Of a stretch of DNA of 32,164 nt, positions 7,726 through 14,646 are shown in pieces. Origin of the DNA: Pseudomonadota bacterium. GTDB taxonomy: Archaea > Thermoplasmatota > SW-10-69-26 > JACQPN01 > JAJPHT01. How positions within the stretch are numbered: position 1 is the first letter of the stretch; every line of letters starts with the position of its first letter. The position numbers were made by a program, and so were the translations under genes. The stretch lies in assembly GCA_021325135.1 (NCBI GenBank), contig JAJPHT010000024.1, forward strand, positions 1-32,164. Direction: 5' to 3'. Below the pieces are notes generated by a model, which was given only the letters and a program-made list of their open reading frames with translations, was not told where the DNA came from and searched no databases.

Positions 7726-8231
7726 GCGACCCGGCGCGGGAGCACAAGGCGCACGCCCCCTCGCGGCTGCGCTTCGCCATCGTCACCATGAGCGACTCCC
7801 GCGAGCGCGCGCAGGACGCCAGCGGGGACGCCATCGCGGACCTCGCCCGCGCCGCGGGGCACGAGGTGGCGCTGCGCTCCCTGGTGCGCGACGAGCCGTG
7901 GCAGATCCGCGAGGCGTTCGAGGCCGCGCTGCGCGAGCCCGGCGTGGACGTCGTCGTGGGCACGGGGGGCACGGGCGTCGCGCCGCGGGACGTGACGCCG
8001 GAGACGGTGCGGCCCCTCTTCGAGCGCGCGCTGCCGGGCTTCGGCGAGCTGTTCCGCATGCTCAGCTGGCAGGAGGTGGGGAGCGCGGCCATGGCGTCGC
8101 GCGCCGAGGCCGGCGTCGCCAACGGCAGGCTGGTGTTCCTGCTTCCGGGGAGCCCCAAGGCGTGCCGCCTCGCCATGGAGCGGCTCATCCTCCCCGAGGC
8201 GGGGCACCTGGTGGCGCTGCTGCGGCGCTGA
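7722..8231 (+). CDS. moaB: Molybdopterin adenylyltransferase MoaB/Mog family
   Basis: The 169-residue product has the MoaB/Mog fold: FAIVTMSDSRE at the start, VVVGTGGTGVAPRDVTPET for the substrate loop, and FLLPGSPKACRLAMERLI near the end. In archaea this protein is generally taken to adenylylate molybdopterin before metal insertion by MoeA. GTG at 7722-7724 overlaps the moaC stop in GTGA, a typical coupled start. A longer upstream frame exists but has no support. The gene ends two bases before the convergent FKBP gene, closing the plus-strand run that began at 4700. Confidence 0.9.
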   Translation: MSDPAREHKAHAPSRLRFAIVTMSDSRERAQDASGDAIADLARAAGHEVALRSLVRDEPWQIREAFEAALREPGVDVVVGTGGTGVAPRDVTPETVRPLFERALPGFGELFRMLSWQEVGSAAMASRAEAGVANGRLVFLLPGSPKACRLAMERLILPEAGHLVALLRR

Positions 8232-8233
8232 CC

Positions 8234-9532
8234 TCAGCCCGAGCCCTTGTCCAGGGAGAGGACCTGCACGTCGAAGGTGAGGTCCTTGCCCGCCAGCTGG
8301 TTGGGGTTGGCCGTGGTCTCCACGACGTCGGTGTCGGTGAGCGCCTTCACGGTGTAGGTCTGGGGCGCCGAGAGCTGGTTGGCGCTCTTCTGGAACTGGA
8401 GCCCGATGGCGGGCGTGTGCGTGATGGTGATGGTCGTGTCGTTCACGGCCGTGAGCACGCTCATGTTGGGCCAGTACGAGGCGTAGGTGAAGCTCTCGCC
8501 CACGGCGATGGGCGGGTCGGTGCGGAACGTGACGTTCTTGTCGTCGGCCGCGGTCACGACGCTGGAGTTCGGCCAGTACTCGTAGACCGTGTAGCGCTCG
8601 CCCACGCGCACGTCGAGGCTGAGGTTGACCGCGGTCTCCGTGATGGAGGTGATGCGGTAGCGCAGGACCTCGCCGTTGCGCGTGTTGGTCACGGTGTCGC
8701 CCACCTTGTAGTCGGTGCCGTTGCCCTGGTTGGTGCCCTGGACGTAGCTGTTGAAGTCGCTGGGCGTGAGGCTGGCGCCGGGGAGGGGCAGCGTCTCGTT
8801 GTGCGGGATGGTGACGACGCGCGGCTCGGTGCTCTCCACGGTGGCGTTGCCGTACCCCTTCTCGGGGCCGAAGGTGAAGGTGCGCGTCTCGCCGGGCTGC
8901 ATGCCCAGCATGCCCTCGTAGAAGCCCTGCACGACGCTGACGCGCGGGACCGTCTGCACGGGGAGCGGCTGCGCGTTGGCCGTGGGCGGGAAGGTGTCGG
9001 TGTGGGCGAACGACTCGCCGCCAAGCTCGGGGTCGTTGGTGCTGAACACGTTGCCCGTGTCGGCAATGCGGCCCGTGTACATGACGGTGGCCGAGTCCCC
9101 GTCCGCGAAGCCCGCGGCGGGGGAAAGGACGCGCAGGTGGAGCGCGCCGTCGCGCTCGCGCAGCGTGGCGCCCTTGTCGTCCACGACCTTGACCGCGAGG
9201 TCGAGGCTGCCGGGCGTCGCGTTGGCGGGGACCTCCACCGGCACGAACACGGTGCGGTTGCCGCCGGGGAACGCGGTGACGAGGCCGGAGCGCGCGTCGA
9301 CGCCGGGCCCGCTGAGGACGGCGCCGAGGTCCAGCGCGGCGGTGCCGCGGTTGACGATCTTCACGGCGAAGGTGACGGTGTGGCCCGGCGTCGCGTTGAG
9401 CGTGGCGCGCAGGGGCTCGGCGTTGACCGCGGCCGCCACCGACTTGTCGCCCAGCACCGCGCTCACGCCATACGAGGCGCCGGCGATGGCGGCAAGGAAG
9501 ATCAGCAGGGCGATGGCCTTCAGCGGGGTCAT
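8234..9532 (-). CDS. Exported membrane-anchored FKBP-type prolyl isomerase
   Basis: ATG at 9530-9532 gives 432 residues opening with a hydrophobic segment (about 5-27), an uncleaved anchor or signal peptide. Residues about 40-138 form an Ig-like module resembling NEW3/CARDB domains (NRGTAALDLG, VPANATPGSLDLAVKV). An FKBP domain of the SlyD-like, long-insert type follows: GDSATVMYTGRI at 145-156, VVQGFYEGMLGMQPGETRTF at 200-219, then PEKGYG. The insert-in-flap region follows, and the chain ends NQLAGKDLTFDVQVLSL, as in other archaeal FKBPs. A central region of about 120 residues has two repeated 'Y.YWPN.SV.TA..D..' segments. The likely role is folding of secreted proteins outside the membrane. 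A TTG 30 bases upstream is possible but less likely given the TATA position. Confidence 0.88.
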   Translation of the reverse strand: MTPLKAIALLIFLAAIAGASYGVSAVLGDKSVAAAVNAEPLRATLNATPGHTVTFAVKIVNRGTAALDLGAVLSGPGVDARSGLVTAFPGGNRTVFVPVEVPANATPGSLDLAVKVVDDKGATLRERDGALHLRVLSPAAGFADGDSATVMYTGRIADTGNVFSTNDPELGGESFAHTDTFPPTANAQPLPVQTVPRVSVVQGFYEGMLGMQPGETRTFTFGPEKGYGNATVESTEPRVVTIPHNETLPLPGASLTPSDFNSYVQGTNQGNGTDYKVGDTVTNTRNGEVLRYRITSITETAVNLSLDVRVGERYTVYEYWPNSSVVTAADDKNVTFRTDPPIAVGESFTYASYWPNMSVLTAVNDTTITITHTPAIGLQFQKSANQLSAPQTYTVKALTDTDVVETTANPNQLAGKDLTFDVQVLSLDKGSG

Positions 9533-9573
9533 CGTGGCCAACGGGTCACCAGGCGCGCGCAACGGACCGCCCC

Positions 9574-9584
9574 CTTAAAAAGGG
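9574..9584 (-). promoter_or_regulatory. TATA box for the FKBP gene
   Basis: On the minus strand the sequence reads CCCTTTTTAAG. Its centre is about 46 bases before the ATG at 9532, predicting a transcript start near 9552 and a leader of about 20 bases. It also fits better with the ATG start than with the TTG at 9562. Confidence 0.5.
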
Positions 9585-9600
9585 ACCGCTCGCGCGGAAC

Positions 9601-9609
9601 GTTTTATCC
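9601..9609 (+). promoter_or_regulatory. TATA box for carS, leaderless spacing
   Basis: GTTTTATCC is centred 29 bases before the ATG at 9634. No Shine-Dalgarno sequence precedes that ATG. The spacing predicts transcription starting at or next to the start codon. It argues for ATG 9634 over the in-frame TTG at 9622. Confidence 0.55.
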
Positions 9610-9633
9610 GGGCCGCCGGGCTTGCGCGGAGCC

Positions 9634-10248
9634 ATGGACGTGGGCGCCTTCCTGGCCATGCTCTGGCCCACGGTCCTCACCGCGCTCTGGCTCATGCTGC
9701 CCGCGTACCTGGCCAACATGATGCCCGTCTTCGTGGGCGGCGGCGCGCCCATCGACATGGGGCGGCGCTGGTCCGACGGCAAGCCCATCCTGGGGCCGGG
9801 CAAGACGTGGCGCGGCCTCCTCCTGGGCCCCCTCATGGCGTGCGTGCTGGTGGGCTTCCTGCGCTGGCTCGTGGTGGACACGGGCTGGGGCAGGATGGGC
9901 GCGTGGAGCACCTGGGGCCCCGCGCCGTGGTGGTTCGTCTTCGTCTACCTCATGGGGCTGGGCGCGCTGGTGGGCGACGCGGTGAAGAGCTTCTTCAAGC
10001 GCCGCACCGGGCGCGAGCGCGGCGCGTCGTGGCCCGTCTTCGACCAGCTGGACTTCGTCGTGGGCTGCATCGCCTTCGCCGCGCTGGCGGCCTTCCTCCT
10101 GCACGCCACGGGCCTCACGCCCACCAACGTCTTCCTGGACGACTGGACGTGGCCGCGCATCCTGGCCATCGTGGTCCTGACGCCGGGCTTCCACCTGCTG
10201 GTGAACGTCATCGGCTGGAAGATGGGGCTCAAGGACGTGCCCTGGTAG
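9634..10248 (+). CDS. carS: CDP-archaeol synthase CarS
   Basis: CarS uses CTP to activate 2,3-bis-geranylgeranylglyceryl phosphate, making CDP-archaeol for polar head-group attachment. It is an archaeal membrane-lipid enzyme of the CdsA superfamily. The 204-residue product has about five hydrophobic helices. Its family marks are LPAYLANMMPVF near the start, the KPILGPGKTWRG loop, GDAVKSFFKRRTGRERG, and FDQLDFVVG, where the two Asp-containing motifs bind metal and CTP. Length is as usual for the family. It stands alone after a leaderless-type promoter. This gene is one of the clearest signs that the window is archaeal. Confidence 0.95.
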   Translation: MDVGAFLAMLWPTVLTALWLMLPAYLANMMPVFVGGGAPIDMGRRWSDGKPILGPGKTWRGLLLGPLMACVLVGFLRWLVVDTGWGRMGAWSTWGPAPWWFVFVYLMGLGALVGDAVKSFFKRRTGRERGASWPVFDQLDFVVGCIAFAALAAFLLHATGLTPTNVFLDDWTWPRILAIVVLTPGFHLLVNVIGWKMGLKDVPW

Positions 10249-10381
10249 AGCCCGCTTGCGCCCGTGCGCCGCAGAGCCGCACCACCGCACCGCGCCACTG
10301 TGCCTGCGCCGCGCCCGCGCGCCAACGCCGAGGCGGACGGACCGAGAGCCACGACCCGCCGGGCGGCCATGGCGCCCCCGC

Positions 10382-11725
10382 ATGCGAACCGCCATCGCGA
10401 TCCTTGCCCTGCTCGTCGGGTCCTCCGCCCTCGCGGCGCTGGCCCCCGACGCGCAGGCCGCCGGCACGCAACGCCTCGCCGTCTTCGGAGACACGGGCAC
10501 GTCAGGCAGCACGCAGGCGAACGTCAACCTCGCCCTCTCCGAGGGCGCGACAGGCTACCTCGGCCTGGGCGACTACTACTACAGCGACACCGTGGCCCAC
10601 TGGATGGCGATGCTCTCGCCCCTGACCTCCAAGGGCCACTGGCTCGCGCTGGGCAACCACGACGACTACGGCGCCCTGGTCTCGCTCATGCCCTCCGGGC
10701 CCCAGTGGAGCGTCGACATCAACGGCGCGCGCGTCGTGGCCATCAACACCGAGGCGCGCATGGACGTGGGCTCCGCGCAGTACAACGCCGTGCGCGGCGA
10801 GCTGTGCAACGCGCAGGAGAGCGTCCGCGTCCTCGTCATGCACAAGCCGTGGTGGCTCCTCTCCGGCGCTCTCCACCCCGGCACCGAGTTCCCCGGCAGC
10901 CCCTCCGCCATGGACGCCATGGTGCGCGACTGCAAGGTGAGCCTCGTCCTCTCGGGCCACGAGCACAACTACCAGCGCATGACGCGCAACGGCATCGCCT
11001 ACGCCATCGTGGGCACCGGCGGCGAGAGCCTCTACCCCGTCGCGGGCTCGCCCTCGGGCACCGTCGCGTCGTGCTCGTGCTACGGCCACCTCGTCCTCGA
11101 CCTGGGCGCCTCGGGCTACTCCGCGCACTGGGAGACGACCTCCGGCTCGACGCGGGACGCCTGGAGCTTCACCGCGCCCACGACGACCCCGCCCCCTCCG
11201 CCCTCCACCGGGAGCGCGACGTTCACGGGCGAGAGCGGCAACGAGTGGTGGGTGCAGGTCTACGTCAGCGGCTCGCCCACCGCCGTCTCCGTGCGCGACG
11301 CCACGGCCAACGGCGCGTGGACCGCGCTCGTCCACCAGTCGTGGGGCGCGTGGGCGAAGAGCGTCCACGTCCTGCCGGGCAACGCGGTGCAGTTCCAGGC
11401 GACGCTCCCCGGAGGCGCCGTGGCGACAAGCTGCGTCATGGCGCACCCCGGAGGCTCGTGCGTGGGCGGCGGCTTCGCGGCGACGTTCACGAACGCGCGC
11501 GGCAACGCGTGGTGGGTGGAGGCCGACGTGGCCGCCACAGGCGGAACGCTCGTGGGCGTCGACGCCTCGGTGAACGGCGGCCCGTGGGTCCCGCTGTCGC
11601 ACACGTCGTGGGGCTCGTGGGCGAAGAGCATCTCCGCGCCCGCGGGCTCGCAGGTGCGCTTCCGCGCGGACGCCTCCGGGGGCGCCACGTCCGTGAGCGG
11701 CTCCTACGCGTGGCCCCCGCCGTGA
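10382..11725 (+). CDS. Secreted purple-acid-phosphatase-like enzyme with two C-terminal repeats
   Basis: ATG at 10382 opens a clear signal peptide (residues 1-27, ending DAQAA). The catalytic part carries the full set of purple acid phosphatase metal motifs: GDTG (36-39), GDYYY (63-67, the GDxxY form whose Tyr binds iron), GNHD (91-94), VMHKPWW (152-158) and GHEH (192-195). After a Thr/Pro linker (about 260-275) come two similar repeats of about 80 residues. Each has 'F..E.GNeWWV...V...T.V.V....NG.W..L.H.SWG.WAKS', loosely like the expansin C-terminal carbohydrate-binding domain. The protein is probably secreted and hydrolyses phosphate esters, perhaps on polymers. A longer frame from 10256 lacks a credible N-terminus. 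I see no clear TATA box in the 133 bases upstream. Confidence 0.87.
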   Translation: MRTAIAILALLVGSSALAALAPDAQAAGTQRLAVFGDTGTSGSTQANVNLALSEGATGYLGLGDYYYSDTVAHWMAMLSPLTSKGHWLALGNHDDYGALVSLMPSGPQWSVDINGARVVAINTEARMDVGSAQYNAVRGELCNAQESVRVLVMHKPWWLLSGALHPGTEFPGSPSAMDAMVRDCKVSLVLSGHEHNYQRMTRNGIAYAIVGTGGESLYPVAGSPSGTVASCSCYGHLVLDLGASGYSAHWETTSGSTRDAWSFTAPTTTPPPPPSTGSATFTGESGNEWWVQVYVSGSPTAVSVRDATANGAWTALVHQSWGAWAKSVHVLPGNAVQFQATLPGGAVATSCVMAHPGGSCVGGGFAATFTNARGNAWWVEADVAATGGTLVGVDASVNGGPWVPLSHTSWGSWAKSISAPAGSQVRFRADASGGATSVSGSYAWPPP

Positions 11726-11729
11726 ACTG

Positions 11730-12641
11730 CTATCGCGCCATCGCGCGGTGGGCCTCCGCGAGCCGCCGCGCGATGGCGTCGTTCACGCCCCCGTCGGTCC
11801 AGTAATACTGGTGGGAGAGCGGGTTCCAGCTCGTCAGCGCGTTGCCGACGTTCATCTGGAGGTCCTCCTTCACGGCGCGGGCGTAGGCCTCGTTGAGCCC
11901 CTTGAGCGGGTAGCCGATGACGTCGTCCGCGTCGTAGACGTTGGTCCAGCCCGCGCCCGCGGCGGAGAGCCCCGGGTGGTGTACGTCCAGCAGCGGAGAG
12001 GGGACCGTGATGGGGACGCCGTAGTCCTTGCGCGGGTCCGCGTTGGGGTAGCGCAGGCTCCAGAGCGCGATGGGGCTGCCCAGCGTGACGAGGTGCGAGA
12101 GCGTCTCCAGCCGCTCCAGGGGCGAGTCGCCCATCTGCGCGCGAACGGGCCCCGAGAGAAGCGGCGTCTCGGGATGCTTGCGCGCGTGCTTGACGTGCCC
12201 GTGCTCGGTCTGCGCGTCGTAGACGTAGTTGCTCGCGACCACCGTTCCCAGGCTGTGCGCCACGATGCACAACGGCGCCTTGGGGCCGGCCTTCTGCGCG
12301 AGCGTGCGCAGCGTGCGCGCGACCTCGGCGTGGATGCCGTCGTAGACGTGCCGGTCGTTGGGCGTCGGCTGGTAGGCGATGGCGTCCGCCGCGAACTCGA
12401 CCATGAACTGCCGCAGCCCCTCGTAGCGCAGCGTCCCGCCCGCCTCGACGCGCCGCAGCAGCTCCTCCTCGCGCCCCTCCACGACGGGCGACCAGTAGAC
12501 GGGCTCCACCACGAGGTCCTCCGCGCGGCCCCCGTGGGCCACGAAGCGCTGCGTGAGCTTCTCCTTCATGCCGTCCGCGAAGGTGGGGGGCGTGTTGCCG
12601 ATGCCGTGGATGACGGCGACCGCGATCTTGCCGGGGGGCAT
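11730..12641 (-). CDS. Alpha/beta hydrolase, lipase/esterase-like
   Basis: ATG at 12639-12641 gives 303 residues beginning MPPGKIAVAVIHGIGN, where HGIG (12-15) is the oxyanion-hole motif that follows the first core strand. The nucleophile elbow is AHSLG, with Ser130. A GSPIALW segment follows the next core strand, as in several bacterial and eukaryotic lipase-like hydrolases. Candidate acid and base residues lie in YDADDVIGYP and the C-terminal YWTDGGVND region, but I cannot fix them. There is no signal peptide, so it is cytoplasmic. The substrate is unknown. The frame continues upstream, but the added residues are low-complexity and overlap the hairpin at 12711-12762. Confidence 0.8.
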   Translation of the reverse strand: MPPGKIAVAVIHGIGNTPPTFADGMKEKLTQRFVAHGGRAEDLVVEPVYWSPVVEGREEELLRRVEAGGTLRYEGLRQFMVEFAADAIAYQPTPNDRHVYDGIHAEVARTLRTLAQKAGPKAPLCIVAHSLGTVVASNYVYDAQTEHGHVKHARKHPETPLLSGPVRAQMGDSPLERLETLSHLVTLGSPIALWSLRYPNADPRKDYGVPITVPSPLLDVHHPGLSAAGAGWTNVYDADDVIGYPLKGLNEAYARAVKEDLQMNVGNALTSWNPLSHQYYWTDGGVNDAIARRLAEAHRAMAR

Positions 12642-12710
12642 GCGGGCGCAAGGCCGGGGGGTCGCATGAAGGGCGCTGTTATTTCCTGCTCGCGCGCTCC
12701 CCGATACGAC

Positions 12711-12762
12711 CCGAACCCACGAACCAAAGGTAAGACTCTGGTCCGGTGGTTCGTGGGTCCGG
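12711..12762. repeat. 16-bp imperfect inverted repeat
   Basis: The left arm, CCGAACCCACGAACCA (12711-12726), pairs with TGGTTCGTGGGTCCGG (12747-12762) with one mismatch, across a 20-base loop. It lies between the minus-strand moeB stop and the start of the hydrolase gene. It could be a terminator stem, a regulator site or a small dispersed repeat. It shares the CCCACG/CGTGGG core with the hairpin at 18157-18171. Confidence 0.8.
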
Positions 12763-12777
12763 GTTGTGGCGGGGAAA

Positions 12778-12792
12778 GGGGGCGCAGCCCCC
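12778..12792 (-). terminator. Hairpin downstream of moeB, possible terminator
   Basis: GGGGGC and GCCCCC pair across a three-base loop, 8 bases past the moeB stop. On the minus strand the stem is followed by TTTCCCC. Archaeal terminators depend more on T-runs than on stems, and this run is short, so the call is tentative. Confidence 0.35.
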
Positions 12793-12799
12793 AGCGGGC

Positions 12800-13972
12800 T
12801 CAATACTTCGGCACCGAGGGGTCGACCTCGTCGGACCACGCGAGGATGCCCCCGTCCAGGTTCCAGACGCGCTTGAACCCAAGCGTCTGCAAGAACTGGA
12901 GCGCCTTGGCGCTGCGCACGCCGCTCCGGCAGTAGAGGACGATGTCCTCGGTCTGCGGAAGCTCGGCGGCCCGCGCGGCCAGCTCGTGGAGCGGCACGAG
13001 CTTCCCCCCGGGGATGCGCGCAATCTCGGCCTCGTGGGGCTCGCGCACGTCCACCAGCAGCACGTCCTTGCGCGCGAGGCGCGCCTCCAGCGCGCGGGCG
13101 TCCATGGCGGGGATGCCCTCAGGCACCTCTTCCTCCTCGCCGCGGATGCCGCAGAACTCCTCGTAGTCGATGAGCTCCTTGATGGTGGCCCTGGGGCCGC
13201 AGAGGGGGCAGTCGGGGTTCTTGGCGAGGCGGAGCTTCGTGAACTCCATCTCCAGCGCGTCGAAGAGGAGGAGCTTCCCGATGAGCGGCTCGCCGCGGCC
13301 CACGATGAGCTTGATGGCCTCGGCCGCCTGGATGGAGCCCATGATGCCGGGGAGCACGCCCAGGACGCCCCCCTCGGCGCACGAGGGCACGAGGCCCGGC
13401 GGCGGGGGCTTGGCGTAGAGGCAGCGATAGCACGGCCCGCGCCTGGCGTCGAACACGCTGGCCTGCCCCTCGAAGCGGAAGATGCTGGCGTAGACGTTGG
13501 GCTTCCCCTGGAGCACGGCGACGTCGTTGGCGAGATATCGCGTGGGGAAGTTGTCGGTGCCGTCCAGGATCATGTCGTAGTCGCGCAGGATGCCGTGCGC
13601 GTTGGAGGCCTCGAAGCGCGTCTCGTGGACCTGCACGTCGATGTGCGGGTTCATGGCGCGCAGGCGCGCGGCGGCGGTCTGCGCCTTGCTCTTGCCCACG
13701 TCGTCCTTGGTGAAGAGGATCTGCCGGTGGAGGTTGCTCTCGTCCACCACGTCGAAGTCCACGAGGCCCAGCGTGCCCACGCCCGCGGCGGCGAGGTACT
13801 GCGCGGCGGGCGCGCCTAGGCCGCCCGTGCCCACCAGGAGCACCCTGGCGTCCTTGAGCTTCTCCTGCCCCTTGAGGCCCACCTCGGGCAGGATGAGATG
13901 GCGGGAGTAGTGGGCGATCTCGCGGTTGGAGAGCTTCGCCGTGATATCACCCGCCCGCCACGCTGGGGACAA
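12800..13972 (-). CDS. moeB: MoeB/ThiF-type adenylyltransferase with rhodanese domain
   Basis: This E1-like enzyme activates the Gly-Gly end of ubiquitin-like sulfur carriers (MoaD, ThiS, SAMP) with ATP; the rhodanese domain then delivers sulfur. Residues 1-260 carry GTGGLG (48-53, nucleotide loop), the DxDxVxxSNLHRQ-like segment, the DGTDNFPTRY loop, and PSCAEGGVLG with the conserved Cys. Two C-x2-C pairs (CYRC, CPLC) bind structural zinc. The C-terminal 100 residues form a rhodanese domain with the active-site loop CRSGVRS. This layout is like eukaryotic MOCS3/Uba4 and bacterial MoeZ. The only good in-frame start is TTG at 13970-13972, inside the end of the carrier gene (26-base overlap), so translation is coupled. 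Confidence 0.9.
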   Translation of the reverse strand: MSPAWRAGDITAKLSNREIAHYSRHLILPEVGLKGQEKLKDARVLLVGTGGLGAPAAQYLAAAGVGTLGLVDFDVVDESNLHRQILFTKDDVGKSKAQTAAARLRAMNPHIDVQVHETRFEASNAHGILRDYDMILDGTDNFPTRYLANDVAVLQGKPNVYASIFRFEGQASVFDARRGPCYRCLYAKPPPPGLVPSCAEGGVLGVLPGIMGSIQAAEAIKLIVGRGEPLIGKLLLFDALEMEFTKLRLAKNPDCPLCGPRATIKELIDYEEFCGIRGEEEEVPEGIPAMDARALEARLARKDVLLVDVREPHEAEIARIPGGKLVPLHELAARAAELPQTEDIVLYCRSGVRSAKALQFLQTLGFKRVWNLDGGILAWSDEVDPSVPKY

Positions 13973-14222
13973 TGAGGAGCGTGTCCCCCGCGCGCACGGG
14001 CGTCGAGGGGCCCTGGAGCTCGCGCACGTCGCGCTCGCCCAGGTAGACGTTCACGAAGCTGCGAAGCTGGCCGGAGTCCTCGTAGAGGTGCGTCCTGAGC
14101 GCGGGGTGCTTGGCGACGAGGGCCTGGAGCGCCTCGCCCACGCTGGCCGCCTGCACGGCGGACCTCGCCTCATGGCCCGCGTAGGCGCGCAGGGCGGTGG
14201 GGATGCGGACGGTGACGGTCAC
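13947..14222 (-). CDS. MoaD/ThiS/SAMP-type sulfur carrier protein
   Basis: The product is a small ubiquitin-like protein of 91 residues (98 if GTG 14243 is used). It begins VTVTVRIPTALRAYAG and ends exactly in Gly-Gly (VPSVAGG then stop), the form needed for thiocarboxylation or for linking to lysines. The middle has SFVNVYLGERDVRELQG and GDTLLIVP, usual for archaeal MoaD/SAMP proteins. The downstream overlapping MoeB-rhodanese gene is the expected activating enzyme. GTG at 14220-14222 is preferred because a TATA-like CTTTTTCA lies about 28 bases upstream; this is weak evidence. Whether it serves molybdopterin, thiamin, tRNA thiolation or protein tagging cannot be told from sequence. Confidence 0.85.
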   Translation of the reverse strand: MTVTVRIPTALRAYAGHEARSAVQAASVGEALQALVAKHPALRTHLYEDSGQLRSFVNVYLGERDVRELQGPSTPVRAGDTLLIVPSVAGG

Positions 14223-14286
14223 GGGCTTCCCTAGGCCCTCCACCTTGAAAAAGCCGAGTTCACGGCAAGGCGCGACCCCCGATGGG

Positions 14287-14607
14287 TCAGGAGAGCCGTC
14301 CTGCCAGCGCGTCGGCCATGCGCTGGGAGAATGCGCCTCGCGTGACCGCGACGCCCCCCAGCGCGCGGACCGCCGCCGCGCGGTGCTCCTCGACGTGGGG
14401 GTAGCAGGCGAGGATGGGCAGGGAGGGGTGCTCCGCGCGGATGGCGCGCAGCTGCTCCTCGACGCCCGGCGCGCTCACGTCGGCGACGACGCGCGCGACG
14501 CCCTCCGCGGAGCCCTGGTAGCGGATCGCGACGCCGGCCTGCTTCGCCGCCTCGTTGAGCTTGGGCTTGAAGAAGAGGTCGAACCCCAGCGCGAGGACGG
14601 CGTCCAT
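14287..14607 (-). CDS. Degenerate receiver-like (CheY-fold) protein
   Basis: The 106-residue product has alternating strands and helices like a small response-regulator fold: AVLALGFDLFFKPKLNEAAKQAG, then VARVVADVSAPG, LPILACYPHVEEH and VAVTRGAF. The Asp in VVADVS sits where a phosphoacceptor would be, but the paired acidic residues normally found at the first strand are absent. It therefore resembles the stand-alone, degenerate receiver family seen in several soil bacteria. No output domain or kinase is nearby. It ends 65 bases upstream of the carrier-moeB pair and may be co-transcribed. The fold call is an inference. Confidence 0.6.
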   Translation of the reverse strand: MDAVLALGFDLFFKPKLNEAAKQAGVAIRYQGSAEGVARVVADVSAPGVEEQLRAIRAEHPSLPILACYPHVEEHRAAAVRALGGVAVTRGAFSQRMADALAGRLS

Positions 14608-14646
14608 GCCGTCCCCGCGAGGGCCCGTCCCGCGCTTAGCCGTTGC

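Noticed and set aside
12642..12839. Upstream extension of the alpha/beta hydrolase
   Set aside because: The added residues are translated spacer containing the inverted repeat and a terminator-like hairpin; the family-like N-terminus begins at ATG 12641.
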